From the NCBI RefSeq assembly GCF_019749375.1, contig NZ_JACWFE010000001.1, forward strand, positions 310,001-374,000: a stretch of DNA of 64,000 nucleotides. The letters run 5' to 3'. Both the position numbers and the translations under genes were made by a program. The DNA is from Bacillus sp. S/N-304-OC-R1. Its GTDB lineage: Bacteria > Bacillota > Bacilli > Bacillales > Cytobacillaceae. This document shows positions 18,428-27,201 of the stretch, piece after piece. The notes below the pieces were generated by a model. That model was not told the origin of the DNA. It was given only the letters and a program-made list of their open reading frames with translations, and ran no database searches. How positions within the stretch are numbered: the first letter of the stretch is position 1; each line of letters opens with the position of its first letter.

Positions 18428-20095
18428 CTAAACTTCCATAATAATAGGCAGAATCATTGGTCTGCGTTTTGTTTTTTCATATAAATATTGATTTAACACA
18501 TCTCGCATATCCTGCTTAATGCCAGACCAATCAAAGGTTTCCTTTGAAATACTTTTTTCAACTACCTCACGGACCTTTTTAGTTGCCTCAACTAATAGTT
18601 GTTCAGATTCTCTCACATAGACGAACCCTCTGGAAATAATTTCAGGACCTGCAGAAATAACCTTTTCCTTCTTATTTAAAGTTACAACGACAAGTAATAT
18701 TCCATCTTGTGATAACAGCTTACGGTCTCTTAAAACAATATTACCGACATCCCCAATTCCGCTGCCATCGATTAGAATATTTCCTGACAGTATTCTGCCA
18801 GCCGGACGAATACGCCCCTCTTTTATTTCTGCTATTTCCCCTTTTTCAGGAATAAAGATTTGTTCTTGCATTAATCCGCATTCTAAAGCTACCTTCGCAT
18901 GTGCTTTGAGCATACGGTATTCGCCATGAACTGGTATGAAAAATTTAGGTTTCATTAAATTTATCATAAATTTAAGCTCTTCCTGACTGCCATGGCTAGA
19001 TGTTTTAAATGCACCTTTCCCTGTAATAACATTAGCCCCTGCACGATAAAGCATGTCCACAGTTTTAAAAATAAAGACTTCACTTCCTCTAAGTGGGGAA
19101 GCTGTAAGCATGACCGTGTCTCCTTGCTTAATATTAATTTGCTTATGCATTTGCTTTGCCATTTTTTGCAGAACTTCAATTGGCTCTCCTTGAGAACCTG
19201 TTGCCAATATAACGACCTCATCATCTGGATACTCGGTAATTTGAGACATTGGAATGATTAATTCATCCTGTGCATGTAAATAGCCCAGCTTTAGCGCAAT
19301 ATCAAACGCTGTTTGTGAAAACTTCCCTGCGACTGCAACCTTTCTTCCACTTTGATAGGCAGCATCAAAAACATGTTGGATTCTAATTAAATCTGAAGCA
19401 AAGGAGGCAGCAATGATTCGCCCTGGAGCATTGTGAAACGCATCAGTCACTTGACTGACTACTTGAGCTTCTGATTGGGTATAACCAGGTTTTTCTGCCT
19501 CCGTACTATCTGAAAGCAAGCAAAGGACACCTTCTTCACCAATTTTTGCCATTTTACCTATTTCAGGCTTATATAAAGAAGACGCTGCTTGATCAAATTT
19601 AAAGTCCCCTGTATACACAATGCTTCCCTCAGATGTATGTATGCAAATTCCTACACTATCCGGAATGCTATGGGTCGTATGAAAAAATGAAACGTCCGCA
19701 GATGGAAATTCAATCTTATTATTCGAATGAATTTCAATAAAATTAAACTGGCCTTTGTATTCCTGTTCCTTTAATTTCGCTTTTGCTAATGCTAGAGTCA
19801 ATTTCGTACCATAAACCGGAACATTTATCTCTCTTAAAATATAAGAAAGGGCTCCGATATGATCTTCATGACCGTGTGTCAAAAAGATTCCTTTTACCCT
19901 TTCTTTATTATGAATTAAATATGTGAAATCAGGGATAACGATATCAATTCCGAACATTTCATTTTCCGGTATCATAAGTCCAGAATCTAAAACGAATATG
20001 TCCCCGTCCACTTCAACCAGGTACATATTTTTTCCAAATTCGCCAACTCCCCCTAGTGCCGTTATCTTGATGCTCTCGTTCTTTCTATTGTTCAA
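18428..20095 (-). CDS. rnjB: Ribonuclease J2
   Basis: 555 residues of the metallo-beta-lactamase/beta-CASP RNase family. The zinc motif HxHxDH is complete (H74, H76, D78, H79), with HGEYRML for the beta-CASP His and a C-terminal helical domain. With RNase J1 it forms the main 5'-3' exonuclease and endonuclease complex. The choice of J2 over J1 rests on synteny with dapA and tepA. The start is a TTG behind AGGAGG at 9 bases. A good promoter lies 51 bases upstream and a dispersed repeat abuts it. Confidence 0.9.
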   Translation of the reverse strand: MNNRKNESIKITALGGVGEFGKNMYLVEVDGDIFVLDSGLMIPENEMFGIDIVIPDFTYLIHNKERVKGIFLTHGHEDHIGALSYILREINVPVYGTKLTLALAKAKLKEQEYKGQFNFIEIHSNNKIEFPSADVSFFHTTHSIPDSVGICIHTSEGSIVYTGDFKFDQAASSLYKPEIGKMAKIGEEGVLCLLSDSTEAEKPGYTQSEAQVVSQVTDAFHNAPGRIIAASFASDLIRIQHVFDAAYQSGRKVAVAGKFSQTAFDIALKLGYLHAQDELIIPMSQITEYPDDEVVILATGSQGEPIEVLQKMAKQMHKQINIKQGDTVMLTASPLRGSEVFIFKTVDMLYRAGANVITGKGAFKTSSHGSQEELKFMINLMKPKFFIPVHGEYRMLKAHAKVALECGLMQEQIFIPEKGEIAEIKEGRIRPAGRILSGNILIDGSGIGDVGNIVLRDRKLLSQDGILLVVVTLNKKEKVISAGPEIISRGFVYVRESEQLLVEATKKVREVVEKSISKETFDWSGIKQDMRDVLNQYLYEKTKRRPMILPIIMEV

Positions 20096-20146
20096 TGTTA
20101 ATTTCCTCCTACTTTATGTTGGCCCGACCTTAGATCAGTTACCAAT

Positions 20147-20176
20147 ATTATACTTGAAAGAAGAAAACCATGACAA
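20147..20176 (-). promoter_or_regulatory. Sigma-A promoter of rnjB
   Basis: TTGTCA (20171-20176) and a perfect TATAAT (20147-20152) on the minus strand are 18 bases apart. The dispersed repeat begins three bases upstream of the -35 box. Confidence 0.75.
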
Positions 20177-20178
20177 GA

Positions 20179-20317
20179 AGAAAAGCGGAAGGGGCCTGTT
20201 TATCGGCGACAAGCATAAGTCAAAGTCTTACAAAAGGTGTTTTTTCCTTTTGTGAGGCTTTGACTTATGACCTCGAGCCGATGGCCACTGAAGCTGGACA
20301 AAGAAAAGCGGAAGGGG
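20179..20317 (+). repeat. Dispersed palindromic element, copy A
   Basis: One of three related copies (others at 30657-30781 and 50571-50745). From outside in: GGCC/GGCC and ATCGGC/GCCGAT arms, then a perfect 12-bp stem CATAAGTCAAAG/CTTTGACTTATG, then CTTACAAAAGG/CCTTTTGTGAG closing on a T-rich loop. Shared blocks are GCGACAAGCATAAG, CTTATGACCTCGAG and GAAGCTgGACAA. A 16-base direct repeat AGAAAAGCGGAAGGGG flanks it (20179-20194, 20302-20317), so the right copy may be the start of a second, truncated unit. It encodes nothing convincing. Strand is nominal. Confidence 0.85.
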
Positions 20318-20331
20318 TGTTAGTAAGGAAT

Positions 20332-20365
20332 TAAAAAGCCAATTAGCACTGGCGCTAATTGGCAA
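20332..20365 (-). terminator. Terminator of dapA
   Basis: GCCAATTAGC and GCTAATTGGC form a perfect 10-bp stem with a 6-base loop, followed by TTTTTAATTCC. It lies 13 bases after the dapA stop and ends the spoVF-asd-dapG-dapA cluster. Confidence 0.9.
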
Positions 20366-20375
20366 AGTTATGGGA

Positions 20376-21242
20376 TTAATTTATTAAAGCATTTAATTTG
20401 CTTCTTTCCTGTTCAGTTAAGGGCACTAGCGGCAATCTTACGGATCCGACATCTAGCCCTTTTAGCTGCAGAGCTGTTTTAACAGGCACAGGGCTAGGTG
20501 CAGCAAAGAGGCCCTCCATAATAGGAAGAAGATCTCGATGTAGCTGCGCCGCTTTTTCTGTCTCTCCCGTCATAAATGCCCGTATCATTGTTTGCATTTC
20601 ATTCCCAATAATATGGGACGCAACAGATACGACTCCATCTCCGCCGATGGCCAATACAGGGATGGTCAAGCCGTCATCCCCACTGTAAACTAGAAAATCT
20701 TTATCCGTTTCAGAAATAATTTTGGCCATTGCATTCAGGTTACCGCTCGCTTCCTTAACAGCAAATATATTAGGAATTTTTGAGAGGCGAATAATTGTTT
20801 CCGGTTCGATATTCGCGGCTGATCTTCCCGGAACATTATAGACCATTACTGGGAGGTCAGTATTTTCAGCAACCGCTTTAAAATGCTGATAAAAACCTTC
20901 CTGATTAGGCTTATTATAATATGGTGCTACAACCATAATTCCATCTGCACCTGCTTGCTCTGCCCGCTTTGTTAATTCTATCGTTGCATATGTGTCATTG
21001 CTGCCTGTTCCAGCAATGATGGGGACACGTTTATCTGCAACCTGTACTGCATGTTGAAATAAAGCAATCTTTTCTTCCTTTGATAAGGTTGGCGATTCCC
21101 CTGTTGTTCCTGCAATAATGAGTGAATCTGTACCATTATTGATTAAATAATTTATTAGCTGAGTTGTTTTCGGAAAATTTATATGTCCCTTCTTGTCAAA
21201 GGGAGTAATCATAGCTGTCGAAACCCTGCCTAATCCAATCAT
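20376..21242 (-). CDS. dapA: 4-hydroxy-tetrahydrodipicolinate synthase
   Basis: 288-residue TIM-barrel aldolase condensing pyruvate with aspartate semialdehyde. The Schiff-base lysine is K163 in FAVKEASGN, the proton-relay tyrosine Y135 in VMVYNVPGR, and the pyruvate-binding GTTGES is at 45-50. Its product feeds lysine and diaminopimelate synthesis and, in sporulating mother cells, SpoVFAB. It follows dapG with a two-base gap, so they are co-translated, and ends at a strong terminator. Confidence 0.96.
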   Translation of the reverse strand: MIGLGRVSTAMITPFDKKGHINFPKTTQLINYLINNGTDSLIIAGTTGESPTLSKEEKIALFQHAVQVADKRVPIIAGTGSNDTYATIELTKRAEQAGADGIMVVAPYYNKPNQEGFYQHFKAVAENTDLPVMVYNVPGRSAANIEPETIIRLSKIPNIFAVKEASGNLNAMAKIISETDKDFLVYSGDDGLTIPVLAIGGDGVVSVASHIIGNEMQTMIRAFMTGETEKAAQLHRDLLPIMEGLFAAPSPVPVKTALQLKGLDVGSVRLPLVPLTEQERSKLNALIN

Positions 21243-21244
21243 GA

Positions 21245-22507
21245 CTACACTCCTTTAATCTTCCAAATATCCTTTTGTTCAATTACTGAATAATCCTTTT
21301 CCAGTTGAAATGCGTCATGCAGTGCGTTTACTGCTTTTGTTAAATCTTCCTGTTTAACGAGTATCCAAATTGTCGTGTGACTATCTGCAGATTGTAAAAT
21401 TCTAATTTCCTGCTCTGATAAGGCTGTTACAATTTTAGAAGCAACACCTGGCACACCTTGCATTCCCGCTCCTACAACTGATACTTTTGCACAATCCTTC
21501 TCAACTTCTGGAGTATGACCTAATTGTTCTAGTATGGATATCGCTTTTTCTGTCATTTCTTCTGAAACTGTATAATTTACACCATTGGGGTAAATGTTTA
21601 TAAAATCAACGCTAATCCCTTCATTAGCCATAGCTTTAAAAACCTCAGCCTGCAAATTATATTGATCCTTCTTAGCCTTTACTTTGATTTGTGTAATATT
21701 GGAGAGATGGGCAATTCCTGTAACAATTCTTTCTTTAAAGTCAATTCCTTGCCTTTCTTTATTTAATGTTGTAACGAGGGTACCTAAACTTTCGGAATAA
21801 GTAGAACGAATTCGAATGGGGATCTTTGCCTGCATGGCAATTTCAACTGCACGAGGGTGTATGACTTTTGCTCCTTGATAAGCCATATTACAGACTTCAG
21901 TGTATGTTACTATAGTTAGAGGACGTGCATTTTCAGCAATGTTAGGGTCAGCTGTCATTATACCTTCTACATCGGTAAATATCTCAATCCATTCTGCATT
22001 AAGGGCTGCTCCCAGTGCGGCTGCAGATGTATCGCTACCGCCTCTGCCAATCGTTGTTACATCCCAATTCTTGGCTGCACCCTGAAATCCAGCGACTACA
22101 ACTACATCATTATCTTCCAGCTCCTTTAGCAGTCGTTCACATTTCATGTCGATGATCTTAGCATTTGTATGCTCATTATTTGTTCGAAAGCCTGCTTGGG
22201 CACCAGTTAAGGCTGTAGCTTTCATTCCATGCTCCAAAAGCATATTGGTAAAAACTATACTAGAGATCACTTCACCACAAGATAATAGTAAATCTGTTTC
22301 TCTTTTATTAATTCGGGATTTATTTGTTTCTACGAGAGAGAGCAGTGTATCAGTCGCATAAGGATCACCCATTCGGCCCATTGCTGATACGACCACAACG
22401 ATTTTAAAACCCTCTGATCGAGCTTTTTTAATGTGTTTTAATGCATATGCTCTGCTTTTTGCATTACGTACTGATGTTCCTCCAAATTTCTGAACAATTA
22501 TTTTCAT
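21245..22507 (-). CDS. dapG: Aspartokinase I
   Basis: 420 residues. The catalytic domain (1-240) begins MKIIVQKFGGTSV and has the GRGGSDTSA motif near residue 175; two ACT domains follow (about 265-400). It phosphorylates aspartate, the first step to lysine, diaminopimelate, threonine and methionine. The DapG isozyme in Bacillus subtilis is inhibited by diaminopimelate; that identity is inferred from position between asd and dapA. GAGGTG precedes the ATG. Confidence 0.95.
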   Translation of the reverse strand: MKIIVQKFGGTSVRNAKSRAYALKHIKKARSEGFKIVVVVSAMGRMGDPYATDTLLSLVETNKSRINKRETDLLLSCGEVISSIVFTNMLLEHGMKATALTGAQAGFRTNNEHTNAKIIDMKCERLLKELEDNDVVVVAGFQGAAKNWDVTTIGRGGSDTSAAALGAALNAEWIEIFTDVEGIMTADPNIAENARPLTIVTYTEVCNMAYQGAKVIHPRAVEIAMQAKIPIRIRSTYSESLGTLVTTLNKERQGIDFKERIVTGIAHLSNITQIKVKAKKDQYNLQAEVFKAMANEGISVDFINIYPNGVNYTVSEEMTEKAISILEQLGHTPEVEKDCAKVSVVGAGMQGVPGVASKIVTALSEQEIRILQSADSHTTIWILVKQEDLTKAVNALHDAFQLEKDYSVIEQKDIWKIKGV

Positions 22508-22567
22508 TGTTACACCTCTATAAAACTCTTTCTTTGTAGTGAGCTTTGCGTAAGATTACATATAGTT

Positions 22568-22591
22568 GGAGCTAGAATCATTTCTAGCTCC
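22568..22591 (-). terminator. Hairpin between asd and dapG
   Basis: GGAGCTAGAA and TTCTAGCTCC form a perfect 10-bp stem with a 4-base loop, 24 bases after the asd stop. No T run follows, so it may stabilise or cut the message instead of ending it, which would allow dapG-dapA to be read through. Confidence 0.5.
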
Positions 22592-22614
22592 TATCTTTAA
22601 TGAAGGATTCTTTA

Positions 22615-23664
22615 TTATTTCACTAAACCTAATTTAATTAAGCTTTCTGCGATTTGGACAGAGTTCCAGGCAGCACCTTTTAATAGATTGTCAGATACAA
22701 CCCACATATGAAAGCCTTTAGGTTGATCCAGATCTTTGCGGATACGGCCAACAAATACATCGTTTTTGCCTACGCAATGGGCTGGCATTGGATAAATTTG
22801 ATTTTCTGGGTCATCCTGCAGAACAACACCTGGTGCATCTTTCAGAAGCGCTTTGATTTCCTCAGGACTTACACCATCTTCATTCACTTCAAAATAGACA
22901 GACTCTGAGTGACCTGTTGCAACAGGTAAACGTACACATGTAGCCGCAACTTGCAGTTCTGGCAAGTGCATGATTTTCTTTGTTTCATTAATCATTTTCA
23001 TTTCTTCGAACGTAAACCCATTATCTGTAAATTTATCAATTTGCGGTATCGCATTAAATGCAATTTGATAATGCTTTTTATCACCTTTTACAGGAAGAAT
23101 TGCAGGTTCAAAAGATTCTCCATTTAGTATGGATTTTGTTTGTTCATGAAGTTCTTCTACAGCTGCAGCACCTGAGCCCGAAACTGCTTGATAAGTAGAA
23201 ACTATCACTTTACTTAAACCAAATTTTTGACGGATTGGTTCCAGTGCAACAACCATCTGAATTGTTGAGCAGTTTGGGTTTGCAATAATACCTTTATGGT
23301 TATGAAGATCTTCTTCATTTACTTCGGGTACAACAAGCGGAACTCCCTCATCCATACGGAAAGCACTCGTATTGTCAACAACAACTGCACCATGAGATAC
23401 AGCATGATCCGCCATTTCCTTTGAAACACTGCCTCCAGCACTGAATAGAGCAATATCAACACCTGTAAAGCTATCTGGTGTTGCTTCCTGAACAGTTAGC
23501 TCTGCTCCTTTAAATTGAACCTTTGTACCAGCAGAGCGAGCAGATGAAAGCAATGTTAGCTTTGCAATCGGAAAGTCCTTCTTCTCAAGTGTTTCGATCA
23601 TTTGCTGACCTACTGCCCCTGTTGCTCCTAATACTGCTACATGAAATCCTTTTTTCTGTTCCAT
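22615..23664 (-). CDS. asd: Aspartate-semialdehyde dehydrogenase
   Basis: 349 residues, NADPH-binding GATGAVG at 13-19 and catalytic C132 in ANPNCSTIQ. It reduces aspartyl phosphate to the semialdehyde, the branch point used by dapA here. The ATG at 23664 has AGGGG eight bases upstream; the longer in-frame TTG start includes that site. Upstream lies a 141-base gap with a long inverted repeat and a T9 run. Order dpaA-dpaB-asd-dapG-dapA is that of Bacillus subtilis. Confidence 0.95.
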   Translation of the reverse strand: MEQKKGFHVAVLGATGAVGQQMIETLEKKDFPIAKLTLLSSARSAGTKVQFKGAELTVQEATPDSFTGVDIALFSAGGSVSKEMADHAVSHGAVVVDNTSAFRMDEGVPLVVPEVNEEDLHNHKGIIANPNCSTIQMVVALEPIRQKFGLSKVIVSTYQAVSGSGAAAVEELHEQTKSILNGESFEPAILPVKGDKKHYQIAFNAIPQIDKFTDNGFTFEEMKMINETKKIMHLPELQVAATCVRLPVATGHSESVYFEVNEDGVSPEEIKALLKDAPGVVLQDDPENQIYPMPAHCVGKNDVFVGRIRKDLDQPKGFHMWVVSDNLLKGAAWNSVQIAESLIKLGLVK

Positions 23665-23692
23665 TTGTTTTTCCCCTCTCAAAAAAAAATAC

Positions 23693-23793
23693 TTTCTAGC
23701 AAAAAGATTAATAAAGAAACATAATGAATTTTCTTATAATAAAATACATTTTAACATATTCATTCTTTAAAGTAATAAACTTTTTGCTAGAAA
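23693..23793 (-). repeat. Long inverted repeat between dpaB and asd
   Basis: TTTCTAGCAAAAAG (23693-23706) and its exact 14-base complement (23780-23793) bracket 73 AT-rich bases. On the minus strand the second arm is followed by GTA and nine T, directly ahead of the asd ribosome binding site. It could work as a terminator for readthrough from spoVFAB, or as a leader switch. An extended -10 (TGTTAAAAT) lies inside the loop and may start asd transcripts that lack the first arm. Confidence 0.55.
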
Positions 23794-23805
23794 TCATTAC
23801 AGGGG

Positions 23806-24405
23806 CTAGTTTTCATCTTTATATCTTTCAACAAGCACAGGCTGATATTGTCTCCCATTCATAGCAGACTCAATTGTTTCCGTTAAAGCTGTCATTCTAG
23901 CAACCATTGAATTTGGCTTCTTCACTGGATCATCTTGCCCAAAAGGAATAAAGTAAATATTTTTTGTTGCCATTAGTCTCATAAGATTGACACCATTTAA
24001 TCCAAGAGCATCATTTGTAGAAATTCCAAGCACAACTGGCTTTTGATTACGCAATGTTGCTTTCGCTGCCATTAAAACTGGGGAATCTGTCATGGCATTG
24101 GCAAATTTGCTCATTGAATTTCCGGTTAACGGAGCGATAACCATACAATCTAGAGGAATTTTCGGACCAAGCGGCTCTGCTTTTACAATTGAATCGATCA
24201 CTTTATTGCCTGTGAGATCTTCAATTCTCTGTACCCAATCCTCCCCCTTGCCAAATCTTGTATCTGTGCTCTTTACAGTGAATGTGACGACCGGCAAAAC
24301 TTCGGCTCCTGCGTTAACAAGCTTCTCAATTTCCGGGAACACCGCATCGTATGTGCAATGAGATCCTGTAAGACCAAAACCGATACGTTTTCCATTTAAA
24401 CTCAT
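23806..24405 (-). CDS. spoVFB: Dipicolinate synthase subunit B
   Basis: 199-residue flavoprotein-fold subunit. GFGLTGSHC at the N-terminus and the PLTGNSMSKFANAMTDSPVLMA region resemble the FMN-binding Dfp/PAD family. With SpoVFA it oxidises dihydrodipicolinate to dipicolinic acid in the mother cell, giving spores their heat resistance. It begins one base after the spoVFA stop, so the subunits are coupled. Confidence 0.95.
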   Translation of the reverse strand: MSLNGKRIGFGLTGSHCTYDAVFPEIEKLVNAGAEVLPVVTFTVKSTDTRFGKGEDWVQRIEDLTGNKVIDSIVKAEPLGPKIPLDCMVIAPLTGNSMSKFANAMTDSPVLMAAKATLRNQKPVVLGISTNDALGLNGVNLMRLMATKNIYFIPFGQDDPVKKPNSMVARMTALTETIESAMNGRQYQPVLVERYKDEN

Positions 24406-24406
24406 A

Positions 24407-25306
24407 TTAAATATTCCCCTTTCGCCTTGTACTATCTTCTTTAATTAGCTGTGAAAGAACCTTTGCTAATATTTTTCCGGCTGTTTTCGGAGCAACGATT
24501 CCAGGAAGTCCGGGTGCGAGCAGTGCCTTCACGCCTCTCTTTTCTGCATACCTGAAATCTGTTCCACCTGGCTTGGAAGCTAGATCAATAATAAGAGTAT
24601 GAACAGGCATTTTTGCAATGACCGAGGCAGTTACAACTAAATGAGGAATCGTATTGATACAAATATCAGTATCCTTCACTTCATTCTCTAAATCATTTAA
24701 ATGGAATGGTGTAAGACCCATTTCTGTAATTCTTGCGATATGTTCGCTTTTCCTCGCACCTACCTTAACCTTCGCTCCAAGTGCTGAGAACACTCTTGCG
24801 ACACTCATCCCAACTCTTCCAAGACCGAGCACCGTAATGTTCGAGCCATGAATCGTAATATCTGTATGTTGAATGGCCATCATAATAGTTCCTTCTACTG
24901 TTGGAATAGAATTGTAAATAGCGACATCATCCCGTTCAAATAAATTTACTAAACGTCTATTTGCCTGTTTTGTAATGCTGTCTAAATAAGAGTTGCTTAT
25001 GCCTGAATAAATTGTGCAGTGTGCTGGTGTTTCCAAAAGCATTTCTTTGCGCAAAAACACCTTTTCATTAGAAAATATTGTTTCAATTTGACCATCCAAG
25101 GCAGTTCCTGGAACAGGTAATATAACAACATCTTTATTTGAAAAATCGACTTCTTCAATTTTCTCTTTGACAGCTCCAGTAAAAGCATGGTCTAATTGTT
25201 CAAATCCGATTAACGAAAGCTTGGCATCCAGCTCAGTTAGTTTGCGAATAATTTCAAGCTGCCTAGCATCTCCGCCAATAACAGCAATTTGTATATCTGT
25301 TAGCAT
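24407..25306 (-). CDS. spoVFA: Dipicolinate synthase subunit A
   Basis: 299 residues. An N-terminal dipicolinate synthase domain (IAVIGGDARQLEI at 8-20) is followed by a Rossmann NAD(P) domain with VLGLGRVGMSVARV near 160. It has the typical length. A sigma-K type promoter lies 58-86 bases upstream, fitting late mother-cell expression. It heads the spoVFA-spoVFB pair and the aspartate-pathway cluster. Confidence 0.95.
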   Translation of the reverse strand: MLTDIQIAVIGGDARQLEIIRKLTELDAKLSLIGFEQLDHAFTGAVKEKIEEVDFSNKDVVILPVPGTALDGQIETIFSNEKVFLRKEMLLETPAHCTIYSGISNSYLDSITKQANRRLVNLFERDDVAIYNSIPTVEGTIMMAIQHTDITIHGSNITVLGLGRVGMSVARVFSALGAKVKVGARKSEHIARITEMGLTPFHLNDLENEVKDTDICINTIPHLVVTASVIAKMPVHTLIIDLASKPGGTDFRYAEKRGVKALLAPGLPGIVAPKTAGKILAKVLSQLIKEDSTRRKGNI

Positions 25307-25363
25307 GAAACCCTCACCTTCTTCTAATGAGTGTACAGGTATTGTTTTAATTAACTACTGCCA

Positions 25364-25392
25364 CATCCTATGTACGAAAGTCTAAATCGGTG
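25364..25392 (-). promoter_or_regulatory. Sigma-K promoter of spoVFAB
   Basis: On the minus strand CACC (25389-25392) is followed after 16 bases by CATAGGATG (25364-25372), close to the sigma-K pattern AC...CATAnnnTA with one mismatch. The expected mother-cell control of spoVFAB supports it. The rest of 25393-25519 is AT-rich with nothing else recognised. Confidence 0.55.
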
Positions 25393-25519
25393 AGTTTTCC
25401 ATGCAAAGAAATGGTATGATATAAAAGGTCTGAGGGGATTTTTTGGGGGTAGAAGGTAAGTGGGCACTGGGTTTTAGCCTAATTATAATTAAATCAATGT
25501 ATCTTAAAAAATTTTTTTC

Positions 25520-25551
25520 CAAAAAAAATAGACTGGCATTGCCAATCTATA
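25520..25551 (-). terminator. Terminator of ymxH
   Basis: ATAGATTGGC and GCCAGTCTAT form a 10-bp stem with one G-T pair and a 3-base loop, followed by eight T. It lies 18 bases after the ymxH stop. Confidence 0.9.
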
Positions 25552-25568
25552 CGCTATCTAAACCCATA

Positions 25569-25820
25569 TTAATCTGTTTCTTCTTCATCAGGCATATCTA
25601 AAATGATCATATCGGTACCTATTTTTTTTATATGACTCCAAGGAACTCGAATTTCATCACCTTGTCTTTTAAGTCCGAACCATTTTAATGATGGAATAAC
25701 CAATGCTTGTATTTGTCCACTTTTTTCATTGATTTCCAGATCTGTTTGCCCAAGAACACCTAAACGTTCAGCTTTTTTAACATCAACGATTTCTTTTCCA
25801 CTTAATTCACTTAGTCTCAT
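25569..25820 (-). CDS. ymxH: YlmC/YmxH family PRC-barrel sporulation protein
   Basis: 83 residues starting MRLSELSGKEIVDVKKAERL. A single PRC-barrel-like beta domain makes up the chain. The ATG at 25820 has GGAGGGGG ahead of it; a longer frame adds 13 residues that include this site. YlmC/YmxH proteins are linked to sporulation, but no biochemical role is known to me. Position between mlpA and spoVFA matches Bacillus subtilis. Confidence 0.88.
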   Translation of the reverse strand: MRLSELSGKEIVDVKKAERLGVLGQTDLEINEKSGQIQALVIPSLKWFGLKRQGDEIRVPWSHIKKIGTDMIILDMPDEEETD

Positions 25821-25889
25821 TTTTCCCCCTCCTTCTTTACAATTTATCGTTTTGATCAAGGTTTATTACTAGTTATTGCTCTATTTCTA

Positions 25890-25922
25890 CAAAAAAACAG
25901 CCTGTTTTATAAACAGACTGTA
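25890..25922 (-). terminator. Terminator of mlpA
   Basis: ACAGTCTGTTT and AAACAGGCTGT form an 11-bp stem with one G-T pair and a 3-base loop, followed by seven T. It lies 8 bases beyond the mlpA stop. Confidence 0.9.
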
Positions 25923-25929
25923 AAAGAGA

Positions 25930-27165
25930 TTATAAGCCTTTTGGTAATTCTCCATCAGGGCTAATTAATGCAATAGAATACTTGTCGGTAAATACAGAAC
26001 TCGCCATTTCATCTACACCTTGTTTAGTAACGGAATCAATTTGTTCAAGAATTTCATCTAAAGATCGATGACGTTTTAGCAACAGCTCATTTTTTCCATT
26101 TCTGCTCATCCGGCTATTTGTGCTTTCTAAACTAAGCATGAGGCTGCCTTTCAACTGTTCTTTACTATTATTAAGTTCCTTCTCAGTAATTCCTTCTTGT
26201 TTCAACTTAATTAACGTTTCTTGCATTGTTTCAAACAATACATCTAATTGCTTTGCACCTGTTCCTCCATAAAGAGTTACAATTCCTGCATCTTGATAAG
26301 CGGAGTGGTAAGAGAACACAGAATATGCAAGCCCTTTTTGCTCTCTAACGTCCTGGAATAGCCGGCTGCTCATACTGCCGCCAAGTATATTATTCAGAAC
26401 GATTAAATCATACATATCAGTATGGCCAACTTGAAGCCCTTCAAATCCGATACATAAATGTGCTTGTTCTGTATCCTTTTTTCGGACAATTCTATTTGAA
26501 TGAAATTCAGGCTTTTGTTCCACTTTTTCCTGTCTGCCGCCTTCATAGGATCCGAAGTATTTTTCAACTTCGTTTATAAAGGCATCTGAAATATTACCTG
26601 CTATAGAAATAACTACTTTTTCAGGTGTATACATATCGTGAACATATTCTCTCAATTTATCGCCATTAAAGGTAGCCAGTGTTTCCTCTGTACCTAAAAT
26701 TGGATAGCCAAGAGGGTGATTCTCATAGATTCCTTTGCTAAGCAGATCATGTACAATATCGTCTGGGGTATCCTCATACATTTTAATTTCTTCATACACT
26801 ACATTTTTCTCTTTATTTAGTTCTTCTTCGACAAATGTTGAGTTAAAGAACATATCCGCTAGTACTTCTAATGCAAAATCAGCATGAGTATCTAAAACCT
26901 TTGCATAATAGCAAGTATATTCCTTCGAAGTAAAGGCATTTACCTGTCCGCCAATACTGTCAAATGATTCTGCAATTTCACGAGCTGATCTAGTTTTTGT
27001 CCCTTTAAAAAACATATGCTCTAAAAAGTGAGAGATTCCATTATTCTTCAAGTTTTCATCTCTTGATCCTGTTCCAATCCAAACTCCAATTGCTACGGAA
27101 CGAACGGTTGGAATATTTTCTAATACGACTCTTACTCCATTTTGGCATGTATATTTCTTTATCAA
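25930..27165 (-). CDS. mlpA: M16-family zinc protease MlpA (YmxG)
   Basis: 411 residues, mitochondrial-processing-peptidase type. HxxEH is at H46-F-L-E49-H50 and the third ligand lies in the NVVYEEIKMYEDTP segment near 120. It has both M16 halves. Bacillus subtilis MlpA has been reported to affect exoprotease expression. Order ylxY-mlpA-ymxH is conserved. It is a separate M16 lineage from ymfF/ymfH in this window. Confidence 0.93.
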   Translation of the reverse strand: MIKKYTCQNGVRVVLENIPTVRSVAIGVWIGTGSRDENLKNNGISHFLEHMFFKGTKTRSAREIAESFDSIGGQVNAFTSKEYTCYYAKVLDTHADFALEVLADMFFNSTFVEEELNKEKNVVYEEIKMYEDTPDDIVHDLLSKGIYENHPLGYPILGTEETLATFNGDKLREYVHDMYTPEKVVISIAGNISDAFINEVEKYFGSYEGGRQEKVEQKPEFHSNRIVRKKDTEQAHLCIGFEGLQVGHTDMYDLIVLNNILGGSMSSRLFQDVREQKGLAYSVFSYHSAYQDAGIVTLYGGTGAKQLDVLFETMQETLIKLKQEGITEKELNNSKEQLKGSLMLSLESTNSRMSRNGKNELLLKRHRSLDEILEQIDSVTKQGVDEMASSVFTDKYSIALISPDGELPKGL

Positions 27166-27201
27166 AGAAATTCCTCCTGTTCCTATAACACAGATGCGCT
27201 T

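Noticed and set aside
19923..20255. 110-codon plus-strand frame reaching into repeat copy A
   Set aside because: Antisense of rnjB, then the repeat; no ribosome binding site and no family resemblance.
22508..25568. Lysine riboswitch ahead of dapG or asd
   Set aside because: The gaps are too short and lack the multi-stem L-box structure; only simple hairpins and one long inverted repeat are present.
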